Numbered from the stretch's first letter, positions 1 to 9,267 are shown. The stretch is 64,000 nt of DNA from Rhizobium sp. 18055 (GCF_902706285.1 NZ_CACSKD010000001.1:558001-622000), one strand, 5' to 3'. A program made the numbers and translations. Notes: generated by a model not told the origin, from the letters alone.

Positions 1-396
1 ATCATTCGCCATGTGCTGTCAGGCGAATTCAGCCTCGATGACAAGGGCAACCGTCGGGTGATCGACGATTACTTCCTGTTCCACGGCCGCTTTGCGAACT
101 ACCCGAGACCAAGCCATGCGCTCTGGAGCTACAGCCAGATGGTTCGCTGGGGTCAGGCGGAACTGACGCTGAACAACGCCAGAGCCGCCGCATCCGCCTA
201 TCGTCCCGATCTTTATCGGGCAGCACTTGGCGCAGACAGCGCCCCCCCGGATGCGGATATCCGCATAGAAGGCAATGAGGACGGAGACCGCTTCATGGAT
301 GGCCACATCTTCGATCCATCGAAGTTCGTCGACTATGTCTCGGGCTTTGCGGTTCGCAGTCTGCAGGCACCGTCGCCAAGCTCTGACGACCACTGA
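1..396 (+). CDS. nasS: NasS-type nitrate sensor, NrtA/CmpA family (3' end only)
   Basis: The 5' part lies before the window; the frame is open from base 1 and 131 residues are visible up to the TGA at 394-396. The visible part resembles the C-terminal lobe of nitrate/bicarbonate-binding proteins (NrtA/CmpA family), including an ALWSYSQMVRWGQ segment typical of that end. No signal peptide can be judged. In rhizobia a cytoplasmic NrtA-like protein, NasS, binds nitrate and holds the antiterminator NasT, and its gene commonly precedes nrtABC-nirBD-nasA as here. The assignment to NasS rather than a second periplasmic binding protein is inferred from position and from the NasT-like leader hairpin downstream. 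Confidence 0.75.
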   Translation: MIRHVLSGEFSLDDKGNRRVIDDYFLFHGRFANYPRPSHALWSYSQMVRWGQAELTLNNARAAASAYRPDLYRAALGADSAPPDADIRIEGNEDGDRFMDGHIFDPSKFVDYVSGFAVRSLQAPSPSSDDH

Positions 397-557
397 TTGT
401 TTGCTGCCGTGCACAAATAGCTTGCACGCCGGCATGCCGCCAAGATGGCATTCGCACAAAACATCAGCACTAAGCGAGCACGATGAAAAATTGAGCTGCG
501 GCATCCATCTACCGCTTTTCCCTTTGATTTCATTGCATTAGAAAAACAAATTAAAAC

Positions 558-573
558 TGGCACGCTGGTTGCA
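558..573 (+). promoter_or_regulatory. Sigma-54 (-24/-12) promoter of the nitrate operon
   Basis: TGGCACG-CTGG-TTGCA matches the sigma-54 consensus TGGCACG-N4-TTGCW with the correct four-base spacer. It lies about 180 nt upstream of the nrtA start and predicts a transcription start near 584. Nitrogen-assimilation operons of rhizobia are usually activated by NtrC through such promoters. Confidence 0.85.
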
Positions 574-587
574 TGGTTAAAACCGCA

Positions 588-605
588 CTGGTCAATGGCG
601 ACCGG
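588..605 (+). promoter_or_regulatory. ANTAR (NasT)-type leader hairpin with hexaloop
   Basis: CTGGTC (588-593) pairs with GACCGG (600-605), including one G-T wobble, and closes the six-base loop AATGGC. Loops of six bases with A at position 1 and G at position 4 are the mark of RNA targets of ANTAR antiterminators such as NasT and NasR. A possible second, weaker hairpin is GAC-ATCGAC-GTC at 638-649, whose loop also has A1 and G4 but whose stem is only 3 bp. Confidence 0.6.
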
Positions 606-666
606 CGCGAGCTGAGCGCACGATTGCGTTCACAAAAGACATCGACGTCGCAAGGTTTTTGCAGTC

Positions 667-711
667 CGGGACCTCCCTCCCGATGACGCATTCACCGAGC
701 GGCGTTTTTTT
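667..711 (+). terminator. Leader attenuator upstream of nrtA
   Basis: A 5-bp hairpin CGGGA-CCTCCC-TCCCG (667-682) is followed by GACGC (685-689), which can pair with GCGTT at 702-706 just before and into a run of seven T (705-711). It lies between the promoter and nrtA with no gene before it, so it would act as a conditional terminator. The stem is modest; alternative foldings are possible. Confidence 0.45.
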
Positions 712-753
712 ATTCCCAAAATTCCGGCCAGCACCAGCAGAGGAAGCCTCCGC

Positions 754-2052
754 ATGAAAAAGATCGTCACGACCGGCATCACACGACGCAGCATTTTGAA
801 GACGAGCGCAGCGGCAGCGCTGATCACCGCCGTCCGCACAGCCTTCCCATCCGGCGCCTTTGCCGCTACGGCAGGTCCGGAGGTCACCGGCGCCAAGCTC
901 GGCTTCATCGCGCTCACCGATGCGGCGCCTCTGATCGTCGCGCAGGAAAAGGGCCTGTTCGCCAAGCATGGCCTTCCCGATGTCGAGGTTGCCAAGCAGG
1001 CCTCCTGGGGCGCAACCCGTGACAACCTCGTGCTCGGTGGCGCGTCCAACGGCATCGACGGCGCGCATATCCTCTCGCCGCTCCCCTACCTGATGCAGGC
1101 AGGCAAGGTGACGCAGAACAACCAGCCGGTGCCAATGAGCATCCTGGCGCGGCTGAACTACGACAGCCAGGGCATCTCGGTCGCCAAGGAATATGCCGAT
1201 ACCGGCGTGCAGCTCGATGCGTCCAAGCTGAAGGCCGCCTTCGAGAAGAAGAAGGCCGAGGGCAAGGAGATCAAGGCGGCGATGACCTTCCCTGGCGGCA
1301 CCCACGATCTCTGGCTCCGCTACTGGCTTGCCGCCGGCGGCATCGACCCCGACAAGGACGTATCGACCATCGTCGTGCCGCCGCCGCAGATGGTGGCCAA
1401 CATGAAGGTCGGCAACATGGATGTGTTCTGTGTCGGCGAACCCTGGAACGAGCAGCTGGTCAACCAGGGCATCGGCTTCACCGCGGCCACCACCGGCGAA
1501 CTCTGGAAGGGTCACCCGGAAAAGGCGCTCGGCATGCGCACCGACTGGGTCGAGAAGAACCCGAACGCCGCCAAGGCGCTGCTGATGGCCGTGATGGAAG
1601 CCCAGCAATGGTGCGACAGCATGGACAACAAGGAGGAGATGTCGACCATTCTCGGCAAGCGCCAGTGGTTCAACGTGCCGCCGAAGGATGTACTCGGCCG
1701 CCTCAAGGGCGACATCAATTACGGCAACGGCCGCGTCGCCCATGGCACCGATCTCTACATGAAATTCTGGGCCGGCGGCGTCTCCTACCCGTTCAAGAGC
1801 CACGACACCTGGTTCCTCGCCGAAAACATCCGCTGGGGCAAGTTTGCGCCGGATACCGACATCAAGGCGCTGGTCGGCAAGGTGAACCGCGAAGACATCT
1901 GGCGCGACGCCGCCAAGGACCTCGGCGTTGCCGCAGCCGACATCCCGGCATCGTCGTCGCGCGGCAAGGAAACCTTCTTCGATGGCAAGGTCTTCGATCC
2001 GGAAAACCCGTCCGCCTATCTCGATAGCCTCGCGATCAAGGCCGCATCCTGA
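754..2052 (+). CDS. nrtA: Nitrate ABC transporter substrate-binding protein
   Basis: A 432-residue periplasmic nitrate/nitrite-binding protein of the NrtA/CmpA family. The N-terminus carries a twin-arginine signal (ITRRSILK, Arg11-Arg12) followed by an Ala-rich hydrophobic stretch ending near AFA, so export is probably by Tat. The mature part begins with a lobe typical of the family (KLGFIALTDAAPLIVAQEKG). The ATG is preceded by AGGA nine bases upstream. It is the first gene of an operon with nrtB and nrtC and feeds nitrate to the NasA/NirBD reductases encoded downstream. Substrate assignment rests on family and context. Confidence 0.93.
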   Translation: MKKIVTTGITRRSILKTSAAAALITAVRTAFPSGAFAATAGPEVTGAKLGFIALTDAAPLIVAQEKGLFAKHGLPDVEVAKQASWGATRDNLVLGGASNGIDGAHILSPLPYLMQAGKVTQNNQPVPMSILARLNYDSQGISVAKEYADTGVQLDASKLKAAFEKKKAEGKEIKAAMTFPGGTHDLWLRYWLAAGGIDPDKDVSTIVVPPPQMVANMKVGNMDVFCVGEPWNEQLVNQGIGFTAATTGELWKGHPEKALGMRTDWVEKNPNAAKALLMAVMEAQQWCDSMDNKEEMSTILGKRQWFNVPPKDVLGRLKGDINYGNGRVAHGTDLYMKFWAGGVSYPFKSHDTWFLAENIRWGKFAPDTDIKALVGKVNREDIWRDAAKDLGVAAADIPASSSRGKETFFDGKVFDPENPSAYLDSLAIKAAS

Positions 2053-2111
2053 TTTCCGCTGCCGGCGCCCGATTGGCGCGCCGGCTCCTTCCCTATCCCG
2101 AGGAGTGTCCC

Positions 2112-3005
2112 ATGCCCGCCCTGGCCAAGAAACAGACCATCGCTGCCGCAGCGAACATCTCGAAGACGGCGACCATCCTGCCGCTATCGAAGCGGCCCGC
2201 AACCAAGTTCGATATGAAGACGGTCACATCCGCCGTGCTGGCCAACGTCGTTCCGCCAATGGTCGTCCTGGCCATCATGCTTGCCGTCTGGCAGGTGCTC
2301 TGTTCGTCGCCAACGGCCTCCCTGCCCTCGCCGCATCTGGTCTGGCAGGAGAGCTACGATCTTATCGCCTACCCGTTCTTCAACAACGGCTCGCAGGATA
2401 TCGGCCTCGGCTGGCGTGTGCTGATCTCGCTGCAGCGCGTCGCCTATGGCTTCGGTCTTGCCGCCATCGCCGGCGTCGTGGTCGGCGCCATCATTGGCCA
2501 GTCGGTCTGGGCCATGCGCGGCCTCGACCCGATCTTCCAGGTGCTGCGCACCGTGCCGCCGCTCGCCTGGCTGCCGCTGTCGCTCGCCGCCTTCCAGGAT
2601 AGCAATCCTTCGGCGATCTTCGTGATCTTCATCACCTCGATCTGGCCGGTGATCATCAACACCGCCGTCGGCGTGCGCAACATCCCGCAGGATTACCGCA
2701 ACGTCGCCAAGGTGCTGCGGCTGAACCAGATCGAATTCTTCTTCAAGATCATGCTGCCCTCGGCCGCCCCCTATATCTTCACCGGCCTTCGCATCGGTGT
2801 CGGCCTGTCGTGGCTGGCAATCGTTGCCGCCGAAATGCTCACCGGCGGCGTCGGCATCGGCTTCTTCATCTGGGATGCGTGGAACTCCTCGCGCCTGCCC
2901 GACATCATCGTCGCGCTTGCCTACATCGGCGTCGTCGGCTTCGCGCTCGACAAGCTGGTGGCAGCCGTCGGCAAGCTGATCACCCGCGGCGCTTCGGCCA
3001 ATTGA
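2112..3005 (+). CDS. nrtB: Nitrate ABC transporter permease
   Basis: A 297-residue inner-membrane permease of the binding-protein-dependent type (BPD_transp_1), with about six hydrophobic segments and an EAA-type loop (VAKVLRLNQIEFFFKIMLP) that docks the ATPase. The ATG at 2112 follows GAGGAG and is preferred over an upstream in-frame start at 2073, which would add an Arg/Pro-rich stretch with no ribosome site. It sits 59 nt after nrtA and 11 nt before nrtC, so the three are co-transcribed. Confidence 0.93.
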   Translation: MPALAKKQTIAAAANISKTATILPLSKRPATKFDMKTVTSAVLANVVPPMVVLAIMLAVWQVLCSSPTASLPSPHLVWQESYDLIAYPFFNNGSQDIGLGWRVLISLQRVAYGFGLAAIAGVVVGAIIGQSVWAMRGLDPIFQVLRTVPPLAWLPLSLAAFQDSNPSAIFVIFITSIWPVIINTAVGVRNIPQDYRNVAKVLRLNQIEFFFKIMLPSAAPYIFTGLRIGVGLSWLAIVAAEMLTGGVGIGFFIWDAWNSSRLPDIIVALAYIGVVGFALDKLVAAVGKLITRGASAN

Positions 3006-3016
3006 GAGGAACGATC

Positions 3017-3814
3017 ATGACCGCTTATCTCAAGCTCGATCATATCGACAAACACTTCGACCGGGCAGGCACGCGCGCCGAGGTGCTGAAGGGCATCAAC
3101 CTGACGATCTCCAAGGGCGAGTTCGTGTCGATCATCGGTCATTCCGGCTGCGGCAAGTCCACGCTGCTCAACCTGATCGCCGGATTGACGCCGGTGTCGG
3201 CAGGCGCCGTGCTGCTGGAAAACCGCGAGGTAAACGCCCCCGGTCCCGAGCGCGCCGTGGTGTTCCAGAACCACAGCCTGTTGCCGTGGCTGACCGTCTA
3301 CGAGAACGTCAACCTCGCCGTCTCCAAGGTCTTCAGCCGCTCCAAGAGCAAGGCCGAGCGCCACGACTGGGTCATGGCCAATCTCGACCTCGTGCAGATG
3401 GCGCACGCCAGGGACAAGCGCCCATCGGAAATCTCCGGCGGCATGAAGCAGCGTGTCGGCATTGCCCGTGCGCTGTCGATGGAGCCGAAGATCCTGCTGC
3501 TCGACGAACCATTCGGCGCGCTCGACGCACTGACCCGCGCCCATCTGCAGGACGCGGTGATGGAAATCCATGCCCGCCTCGGCAACACGATGGTGATGAT
3601 CACCCATGATGTCGACGAAGCCGTGCTCCTGTCCGACCGGATCGTGATGATGACCAACGGCCCGGCCGCCAAGATCGGCGAAGTACTCGACGTGCCGATC
3701 CCGCGCCCGCGCAACCGCATCGAGCTTGCCTCCGACCGAACCTACCTCAAATGCCGCGAAGCCGTGCTGAAGTTCCTCTACGAACGTCACCGCTTCGTCG
3801 AAGCCGCGGAGTAA
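3017..3814 (+). CDS. nrtC: Nitrate ABC transporter ATP-binding protein
   Basis: A 265-residue cytoplasmic ATPase of the NrtD/SsuB/TauB type. Visible motifs are Walker A GHSGCGKST (residues 41-49), the Q-loop near FQNHSLLPW, the ABC signature ISGGMKQR, Walker B ILLLDEPFGALD and the switch His in MITHDVDEA. It lacks the extra NrtA-like C-terminal domain of cyanobacterial NrtC, so it is a single-domain protein. The start at 3017 has GAGAGGAA upstream; the frame is open further 5' but only as a shadow of nrtB. Confidence 0.92.
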   Translation: MTAYLKLDHIDKHFDRAGTRAEVLKGINLTISKGEFVSIIGHSGCGKSTLLNLIAGLTPVSAGAVLLENREVNAPGPERAVVFQNHSLLPWLTVYENVNLAVSKVFSRSKSKAERHDWVMANLDLVQMAHARDKRPSEISGGMKQRVGIARALSMEPKILLLDEPFGALDALTRAHLQDAVMEIHARLGNTMVMITHDVDEAVLLSDRIVMMTNGPAAKIGEVLDVPIPRPRNRIELASDRTYLKCREAVLKFLYERHRFVEAAE

Positions 3815-3819
3815 CAATC

Positions 3820-6270
3820 ATGACCGAACGACTCGTCATCATCGGCAACGGCATGGCGCCCGGGCGCATGCTCGAGCACCTGTTCGAAAAGGCGCCCGGG
3901 CAATACCAGGTGACCATTTTCAACGCCGAGCCTCGCGTCAACTACGACCGCATCATGCTGTCGCCGGTGTTGTCCGGCGAAAAGACCTACGAGCAGATCG
4001 TCATCCATGGCGACGGCTGGTATATCGAGCATGGCATCACCCTCTACAAGGGTCACAAGATCGTCGCCATCGACCGGCATGCGAAGACCGTGACCTCGGA
4101 CCACGGCGTCACCGAAAGCTACGACAAGCTGGTGATCGCCACCGGTTCTGTGCCTTTCATCATTCCGGTCCCCGGCAAGGACCTGCCCGGCGTCATCACC
4201 TATCGCGACCTCGACGATGTGCAGGCGATGCTGCTGGCTGCCCAGTCGCGCGAGAAGGCGATCGTCATCGGTGGCGGCCTGCTCGGGCTGGAAGCGGCCG
4301 CGGGGCTCAGCCTGCGCGGCATGGATGTCACCGTGCTGCATGTCAATCCGACGCTGATGGAACGCCAGCTTGATCCGGCCGCCGGCTATCTCCTGCAGAA
4401 GGCGATCGAAGAGCGCGGCATCAAGGTGATCACCAAGGCCAACACCAAAGCGATCATCGGCAATGGCAAGGTCGAAGGGATCGAACTCGACGACGGCCGC
4501 ATCATCCCGGCAACGCTTGTGGTCATGGCCGTCGGCATCCGCCCGAACGCGGCGATTGCGAAAGAGGCCGGCATTGCCGTCAACCGTGGCATCGTTGTCG
4601 ATGACGGCATGCAGACATCCGATGGCAGCATCCTGGCGCTCGGCGAATGTGCCGAAGTCGGCGGGCAGGTCTATGGCCTGGTCGCGCCGCTTTACGAGAT
4701 GGCCCGCGTTGCCGCATCGCACCTTTCCGGCGACACATCGGCAGCCTTCGTCCATTCCGACACGCCGACCAAGCTCAAGGTCACCGGCATCGAACTCTAC
4801 TCGCTCGGCGACTTCGCCGATGGCGACGACCGGCAGGAAATCGTGCTGCGCGACGCCACCGCCGGTGTCTACAAGCGTCTTGTCCTGAAGGACAACCGGA
4901 TCATCGGCACCGTCCTTTACGGCGAGACCGCCGATGGTGCATGGTTCAACGACCTGAAGAAGAAAGCCACCGATATCTCGGAGATGCGCGACACGCTGAT
5001 CTTCGGGCAGGCCTACCAGGGAGGGTCCCCGCTGGACCCTATGGCGGCCGTTGCAGCCTTGCCGGATGATGCGGAAATCTGCGGCTGCAACGGCGTATGC
5101 AAGGGCAAGATCACCTCGACGATCTCGGCCAAGGGCCTTACCTCGCTCGACGATGTGCGCGCCCACACCAAGGCCTCCGCATCCTGCGGCTCCTGCACCG
5201 GCCTGGTCGAGCAGCTGATGGCATTGACGCTCGGCGAGACCTACAACCCGGCGGCGGTGACGCCGATGTGCACCTGCACCGAACTCGGCCATGACGACGT
5301 TCGCCGGCTGATCAAGGCCAAGGGCCTGAAAACCATCCCTGCCGTGATGCAGGAACTGGAATGGAAGACCTCGTGCGGCTGCGCAAAATGTCGGCCGGCG
5401 CTGAACTACTACCTGGTCTGCGACTGGCCGGACGAATATGCCGACGACTACCAGTCGCGCTACATCAACGAGCGCGTCCACGCCAACATCCAGAAGGACG
5501 GCACCTATTCGGTGGTGCCGCGCATGTGGGGCGGCGTTACCAACTCCGGCGAATTGCGCGCCATTGCCGATGTGGTCGACAAGTTCGAGATCCCGATGGT
5601 GAAAGTCACCGGCGGCCAGCGCATCGACCTGCTCGGCATCGAAAAAGAGGACCTGCCCGCCGTCTGGGCCGATCTCGGCAAGGCCGGCTTCATCTCCGGC
5701 CAGGCTTATGCCAAGGGCCTGAGGACCGTTAAGACCTGCGTGGGCTCTGACTGGTGCCGCTTCGGCACCCAGGATTCCACCGGGCTCGGCATTCGCATCG
5801 AGAAATTCATGTGGGGCTCCTGGACACCGGCCAAGCTCAAGCTCGCAGTGTCCGGATGTCCGCGCAACTGCGCGGAAGCGACCTGCAAGGATATCGGCGT
5901 GATCTGCGTCGATTCAGGCTTCGAGATCCATTTCGCCGGTGCCGCCGGTCTCGACATCAAGGGGACGGAAGTGCTCGGGCTGGTGAAGACCGAAGACGAG
6001 GCGCTGGAGCATATCGTGGCACTGACGCAGATGTATCGCGAGCAGGCCCGCTATCTGGAGCGCATCTACAAATGGGCCAAGCGCATCGGCCTGGAGGAAA
6101 TCCGCCGGCAGATCATCGGCGATGCCGACAAGCGGCAGGCCTACTACGAGCGTTTTGTCTTCAGCCAGAGCTTTGCGCAGGTCGATCCCTGGTCGGAGCG
6201 CGTCTCCGGCAAGGACAAGCACGAATTCAAGCCGATGGCGACGATCGGCTATTCCCAGGCAGCGGAGTGA
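3820..6270 (+). CDS. nirB: Assimilatory NADH-dependent nitrite reductase, large subunit
   Basis: An 816-residue enzyme that reduces nitrite to ammonium with NADH. Domains in order are an FAD/NAD(P)H oxidoreductase domain (IIGNGMAPGRML at the N-terminus, IVIGGGLLGLEAA near residue 150), two BFD-like Cys clusters (CGCNGVCKG with CGSC, then CTCTELGHDD with CGCAKC), a ferredoxin-like half domain and the sirohaem/4Fe-4S domain with CVGSDWC and GCPRNCAEATC. The chosen ATG lies 5 nt after the nrtC stop; upstream codons in frame overlap nrtC and look non-coding. It forms the reductase with NirD. Confidence 0.95.
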   Translation: MTERLVIIGNGMAPGRMLEHLFEKAPGQYQVTIFNAEPRVNYDRIMLSPVLSGEKTYEQIVIHGDGWYIEHGITLYKGHKIVAIDRHAKTVTSDHGVTESYDKLVIATGSVPFIIPVPGKDLPGVITYRDLDDVQAMLLAAQSREKAIVIGGGLLGLEAAAGLSLRGMDVTVLHVNPTLMERQLDPAAGYLLQKAIEERGIKVITKANTKAIIGNGKVEGIELDDGRIIPATLVVMAVGIRPNAAIAKEAGIAVNRGIVVDDGMQTSDGSILALGECAEVGGQVYGLVAPLYEMARVAASHLSGDTSAAFVHSDTPTKLKVTGIELYSLGDFADGDDRQEIVLRDATAGVYKRLVLKDNRIIGTVLYGETADGAWFNDLKKKATDISEMRDTLIFGQAYQGGSPLDPMAAVAALPDDAEICGCNGVCKGKITSTISAKGLTSLDDVRAHTKASASCGSCTGLVEQLMALTLGETYNPAAVTPMCTCTELGHDDVRRLIKAKGLKTIPAVMQELEWKTSCGCAKCRPALNYYLVCDWPDEYADDYQSRYINERVHANIQKDGTYSVVPRMWGGVTNSGELRAIADVVDKFEIPMVKVTGGQRIDLLGIEKEDLPAVWADLGKAGFISGQAYAKGLRTVKTCVGSDWCRFGTQDSTGLGIRIEKFMWGSWTPAKLKLAVSGCPRNCAEATCKDIGVICVDSGFEIHFAGAAGLDIKGTEVLGLVKTEDEALEHIVALTQMYREQARYLERIYKWAKRIGLEEIRRQIIGDADKRQAYYERFVFSQSFAQVDPWSERVSGKDKHEFKPMATIGYSQAAE

Positions 6271-6280
6271 GGAGATGGAT

Positions 6281-6610
6281 ATGAACTGGCATCCGATCGG
6301 TGACATTTCCGACATCCCACTGCGCGGCGCCCGCTGCGTCAAGACTCCCCAAGGCAAGATCGCCGTGTTCCGCACCGCCGAAAACGAGGTCTTCGCCATC
6401 GAGGATCATTGCCCGCACAAGGGCGGCCCGCTCAGCCAGGGCATCGTCCATGCGAGAGCCGTGACCTGCCCGCTGCACAACTGGGTGATCTCGCTCGAAA
6501 CCGGCAAGGCCCTTGGCGCCGACGAAGGCGAGGTCCGCACCATTGCGGTCAGGAACGAGGACGGCGCGCTGTTCATCGCGCTCGAAAGCCTGATGATGGC
6601 GGCGGAGTGA
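6281..6610 (+). CDS. nirD: Nitrite reductase small subunit, Rieske-type
   Basis: A 109-residue NirD. The Rieske 2Fe-2S ligands are all present: Cys44-Pro-His46 and Cys63-Pro-Leu-His66. An in-frame ATG also occurs at 6275, but GGAG at 6271-6274 is correctly spaced only for the ATG at 6281. The gene starts 10 nt after nirB and its stop shares a base with the nasA start (TGATG), so translation is probably coupled. Confidence 0.93.
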   Translation: MNWHPIGDISDIPLRGARCVKTPQGKIAVFRTAENEVFAIEDHCPHKGGPLSQGIVHARAVTCPLHNWVISLETGKALGADEGEVRTIAVRNEDGALFIALESLMMAAE

Positions 6611-9267
6611 TGGCAACAGAGGTCAAGACCACCTGTCCCTATTGCGGCGTTGGCTGCGGCGTCATCGCCAAGGTGGCCGATGACGGCGTGGTCTCCGTCA
6701 AAGGTGATCCCGACCATCCCGCCAACTTCGGGCGGCTGTGCTCGAAGGGCTCGGCGCTCGCTGAAACCATCGACTTGGACGGGCGCATCCTGCATCCCGA
6801 GATCGATGGAAAGCCGGCCGGCTGGGACGACGCGCTTGACCTCGTCGCAGCCAAATTTTCGCAAGCGATCGTCGAGCACGGACCGGACTCCGTCGCCTTC
6901 TACGTTTCCGGCCAGTTGCTCACCGAGGACTACTACGTCGCCAACAAGCTGATGAAGGGTTTCATCGGCTCCGGCAATATCGACACCAACTCGCGCCTCT
7001 GCATGTCGTCCTCCGTCGCCGGCCATCGCCGCGCCTTTGGCGCCGACACGGTGCCGGGCTGTTACGAAGACATGGAGCTCGCAGATCTGGTGATCCTGAC
7101 CGGCTCGAACCTCGCCTGGTGCCACCCGGTCATCTACCAGCGGCTGGCCGCCGCCAAGGCTGCCCGTCCGTCGATGAAGGTCGTCGTCATCGACCCGCGC
7201 CGGACGATGACAGCCGACATCGCCGACCTGCATCTGGCGATCCGGCCCGATAGCGACGTGGCCCTGTTCGTCGGCCTGTTCGGCCACCTGATCGCGACCA
7301 ACGCCATCGACCAGAACTATGTCGCCGAACACACCACAGGTTTTGCCGAAACCTTCGCAACGGCGTCGGCTGTCTCGACCAACGACGTGCTGGAGCAGAC
7401 CGGCCTGCCCGCCATGCAGCTTCGCGAGTTCTACCGGCTGTTCGCCAAGACGGAAAAGGTCGTCACCTGCTACAGCCAAGGCGTCAACCAGTCGTCGTCG
7501 GGCACCGACAAGGTCAACGCCATCATCAACTGTCACCTCGCCACCGGCCGCATCGGCCGGCCGGGCATGGGACCGTTTTCGCTGACCGGCCAGCCGAACG
7601 CCATGGGCGGCCGCGAGGTCGGCGGCCTCGCCAACATGCTCGCCGCCCATATGGCGATCGAAAGCGCCGAGGACCGCGATCGCGTCCAGCGCTTCTGGCA
7701 GTCGCCTGTTATCGCGACCAGGCCCGGCCTCAAGGCCGTCGATATGTTCAAGGCGGTGGGCGACGGCCGCATCAAGGCGCTGTGGATCATGGCGACCAAT
7801 CCCGTGGTCTCGATGCCGGATGCCGATGCCGTCGAAGCGGCGATCAGGGCCTGCCCCTTCGTCGTGGTCTCCGACATTCTGAAGGACACCGACACTGCCC
7901 GTCACGCCGATGTGCTCCTGCCATCGCTTGGCTGGGGTGAGAAAAGTGGCACGGTGACAAACTCCGAGCGGCGCATCTCCCGCCAGCGGCCGTTCCTCGA
8001 CGGACCGGGTGAAGCACGCGCCGATTGGTGGCAGTTGGCCGACGTTGCGCGACGGATGGGTCTCGAAGAAGCGTTCGACTTCACCTCGCCCTCGGAAATC
8101 TTCGCGGAACACGCGGCACTGTCAACCTTCGAAAACGATGGCAGCCGTGACTTCGATATCGGTGCCCACGCCGAGACCGATCAGGACGGCTATGACGCAC
8201 TGCTCCCCTTCCAATGGCCGCAGCCTGCCGGCGCGCCGCAGACAGAAACGCGTTTCTTCGCCAAGGGCGGCTTCTACCACGCGGACGGCAAGGCGCGGTT
8301 CATCGCGGTCGAGCCAGCCATCTGCGACCGCACCAATCCTGACTATCCTTTCACGCTCAACACCGGCCGCATCCGCGACCAGTGGCACACGATGACGCGC
8401 ACCGGCAAAAGCGCCCGCCTTTCCTCCCACATCGCCGAGCCTTTTGCCGAGCTCCACCCGCGCGATGCGATGGAAATCGGCGTCGGCAATGCGGCCCTTG
8501 TCGAGATCGAGAGCCCTTATGGCAAATCGATCGTCCGCGCCCTGATCACCGAGCGACAGGCCCGTGGCAGCATCTTCGTGCCGATGCACTGGAACGACCA
8601 GTTTGCCGCCAGGGCCCGCATCGACGTCGTCGTCGCTCCGATCACCGATCCCATATCCGGCCAGCCTGCCTCCAAGAACGTTGCCGTCGCGGCACGCCCT
8701 TTCAAGGCGGCCCACTATGGCTTTGCCGTATCGGCAGCGAAGCCTGATGGTCTTGATGCCGCCTATTGGGCGGTGGCAAAGGCCGAGGGTGGCTGGCGCT
8801 TGGAGCTTGGCTTCGATCAGCCCGTGGAAGACTGGCACAACTGGTGCCGCGAGACATTCGCTATCGCCGGACACATCGAGCCGCTCGGCTATGCCGACCA
8901 GCAGACCGGCGATCTCCGGCTGGCCTTCTTCGATGGCGCGCGCCTGCTGGCCGCTCTGTTCCTGGCGCGCCAGCCGGTTGCGGTTGCCCGCAACTGGGCG
9001 ATCTCGCAGCTCACCGCCGCGCATGACGATCTGCGCAAGCGCTTCGCGCTTGTCGCCGGCCGCCCCGGCGCCGACAAGCCGGACCCGGGTGCCACCGTCT
9101 GCTCCTGCCTCAGCGTCGGCGTCAACCAGATCATATCAGCCGTGCGCGGCGGCTGCCACAGCGTCGAAGCCGTCGGCGCCCACACCAATGCCGGAACCAA
9201 TTGCGGCTCGTGCCGCGCCGAAATCAGGGGGATCATCGATGGATGTCTTGCAGCCGCCGCGGAATGA
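6610..9267 (+). CDS. nasA: Assimilatory nitrate reductase, molybdopterin enzyme
   Basis: An 885-residue cytoplasmic nitrate reductase of the NasA/NarB class that reduces nitrate to nitrite. The N-terminus binds a 4Fe-4S cluster through Cys9, Cys12, Cys16 and Cys44. The molybdopterin-binding core follows (NSRLCMSSSVAGHRRAFG region; molydopterin dinucleotide-binding domain near TLNTGRIRDQWHTMTRTG). The last ~60 residues form a BFD-like 2Fe-2S domain (VCSCLSVG with NCGSC), as in Klebsiella NasA. No signal peptide. The start overlaps the nirD stop by one base. Confidence 0.95.
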   Translation: MATEVKTTCPYCGVGCGVIAKVADDGVVSVKGDPDHPANFGRLCSKGSALAETIDLDGRILHPEIDGKPAGWDDALDLVAAKFSQAIVEHGPDSVAFYVSGQLLTEDYYVANKLMKGFIGSGNIDTNSRLCMSSSVAGHRRAFGADTVPGCYEDMELADLVILTGSNLAWCHPVIYQRLAAAKAARPSMKVVVIDPRRTMTADIADLHLAIRPDSDVALFVGLFGHLIATNAIDQNYVAEHTTGFAETFATASAVSTNDVLEQTGLPAMQLREFYRLFAKTEKVVTCYSQGVNQSSSGTDKVNAIINCHLATGRIGRPGMGPFSLTGQPNAMGGREVGGLANMLAAHMAIESAEDRDRVQRFWQSPVIATRPGLKAVDMFKAVGDGRIKALWIMATNPVVSMPDADAVEAAIRACPFVVVSDILKDTDTARHADVLLPSLGWGEKSGTVTNSERRISRQRPFLDGPGEARADWWQLADVARRMGLEEAFDFTSPSEIFAEHAALSTFENDGSRDFDIGAHAETDQDGYDALLPFQWPQPAGAPQTETRFFAKGGFYHADGKARFIAVEPAICDRTNPDYPFTLNTGRIRDQWHTMTRTGKSARLSSHIAEPFAELHPRDAMEIGVGNAALVEIESPYGKSIVRALITERQARGSIFVPMHWNDQFAARARIDVVVAPITDPISGQPASKNVAVAARPFKAAHYGFAVSAAKPDGLDAAYWAVAKAEGGWRLELGFDQPVEDWHNWCRETFAIAGHIEPLGYADQQTGDLRLAFFDGARLLAALFLARQPVAVARNWAISQLTAAHDDLRKRFALVAGRPGADKPDPGATVCSCLSVGVNQIISAVRGGCHSVEAVGAHTNAGTNCGSCRAEIRGIIDGCLAAAAE

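Larger units (their letters stand above)
397..753 (+). promoter_or_regulatory. Nitrate operon promoter and leader region
   Basis: This 357-nt gap between nasS and nrtA holds no gene. It contains a sigma-54 promoter (558-573), a compact hairpin with a six-base loop just after the expected transcription start (588-605) and a terminator-like structure with seven T residues (705-711). The layout fits nitrogen-status control of initiation plus nitrate control of leader termination. No unambiguous NtrC enhancer could be assigned; GCAC-containing stretches near 409-430 and 467-481 are only loose matches. Confidence 0.7.

Noticed and set aside
409..481. NtrC enhancer sites upstream of the sigma-54 promoter
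   Set aside because: GCAC-containing stretches are present but none matches the inverted consensus well enough to call.
592..2202. Long minus-strand open frame opposite nrtA
   Set aside because: It mirrors the codon pattern of nrtA in GC-rich DNA, has no family resemblance and covers the nitrate promoter/leader.
3787..5481. Long minus-strand open frame opposite nirB
   Set aside because: Antisense shadow of a well-supported gene; the translation is Arg/Asp/Val-rich with no domain.
6406..8112. Long minus-strand open frame opposite nirD/nasA
   Set aside because: Antisense shadow in high-GC DNA; no ribosome site and no recognisable motif.
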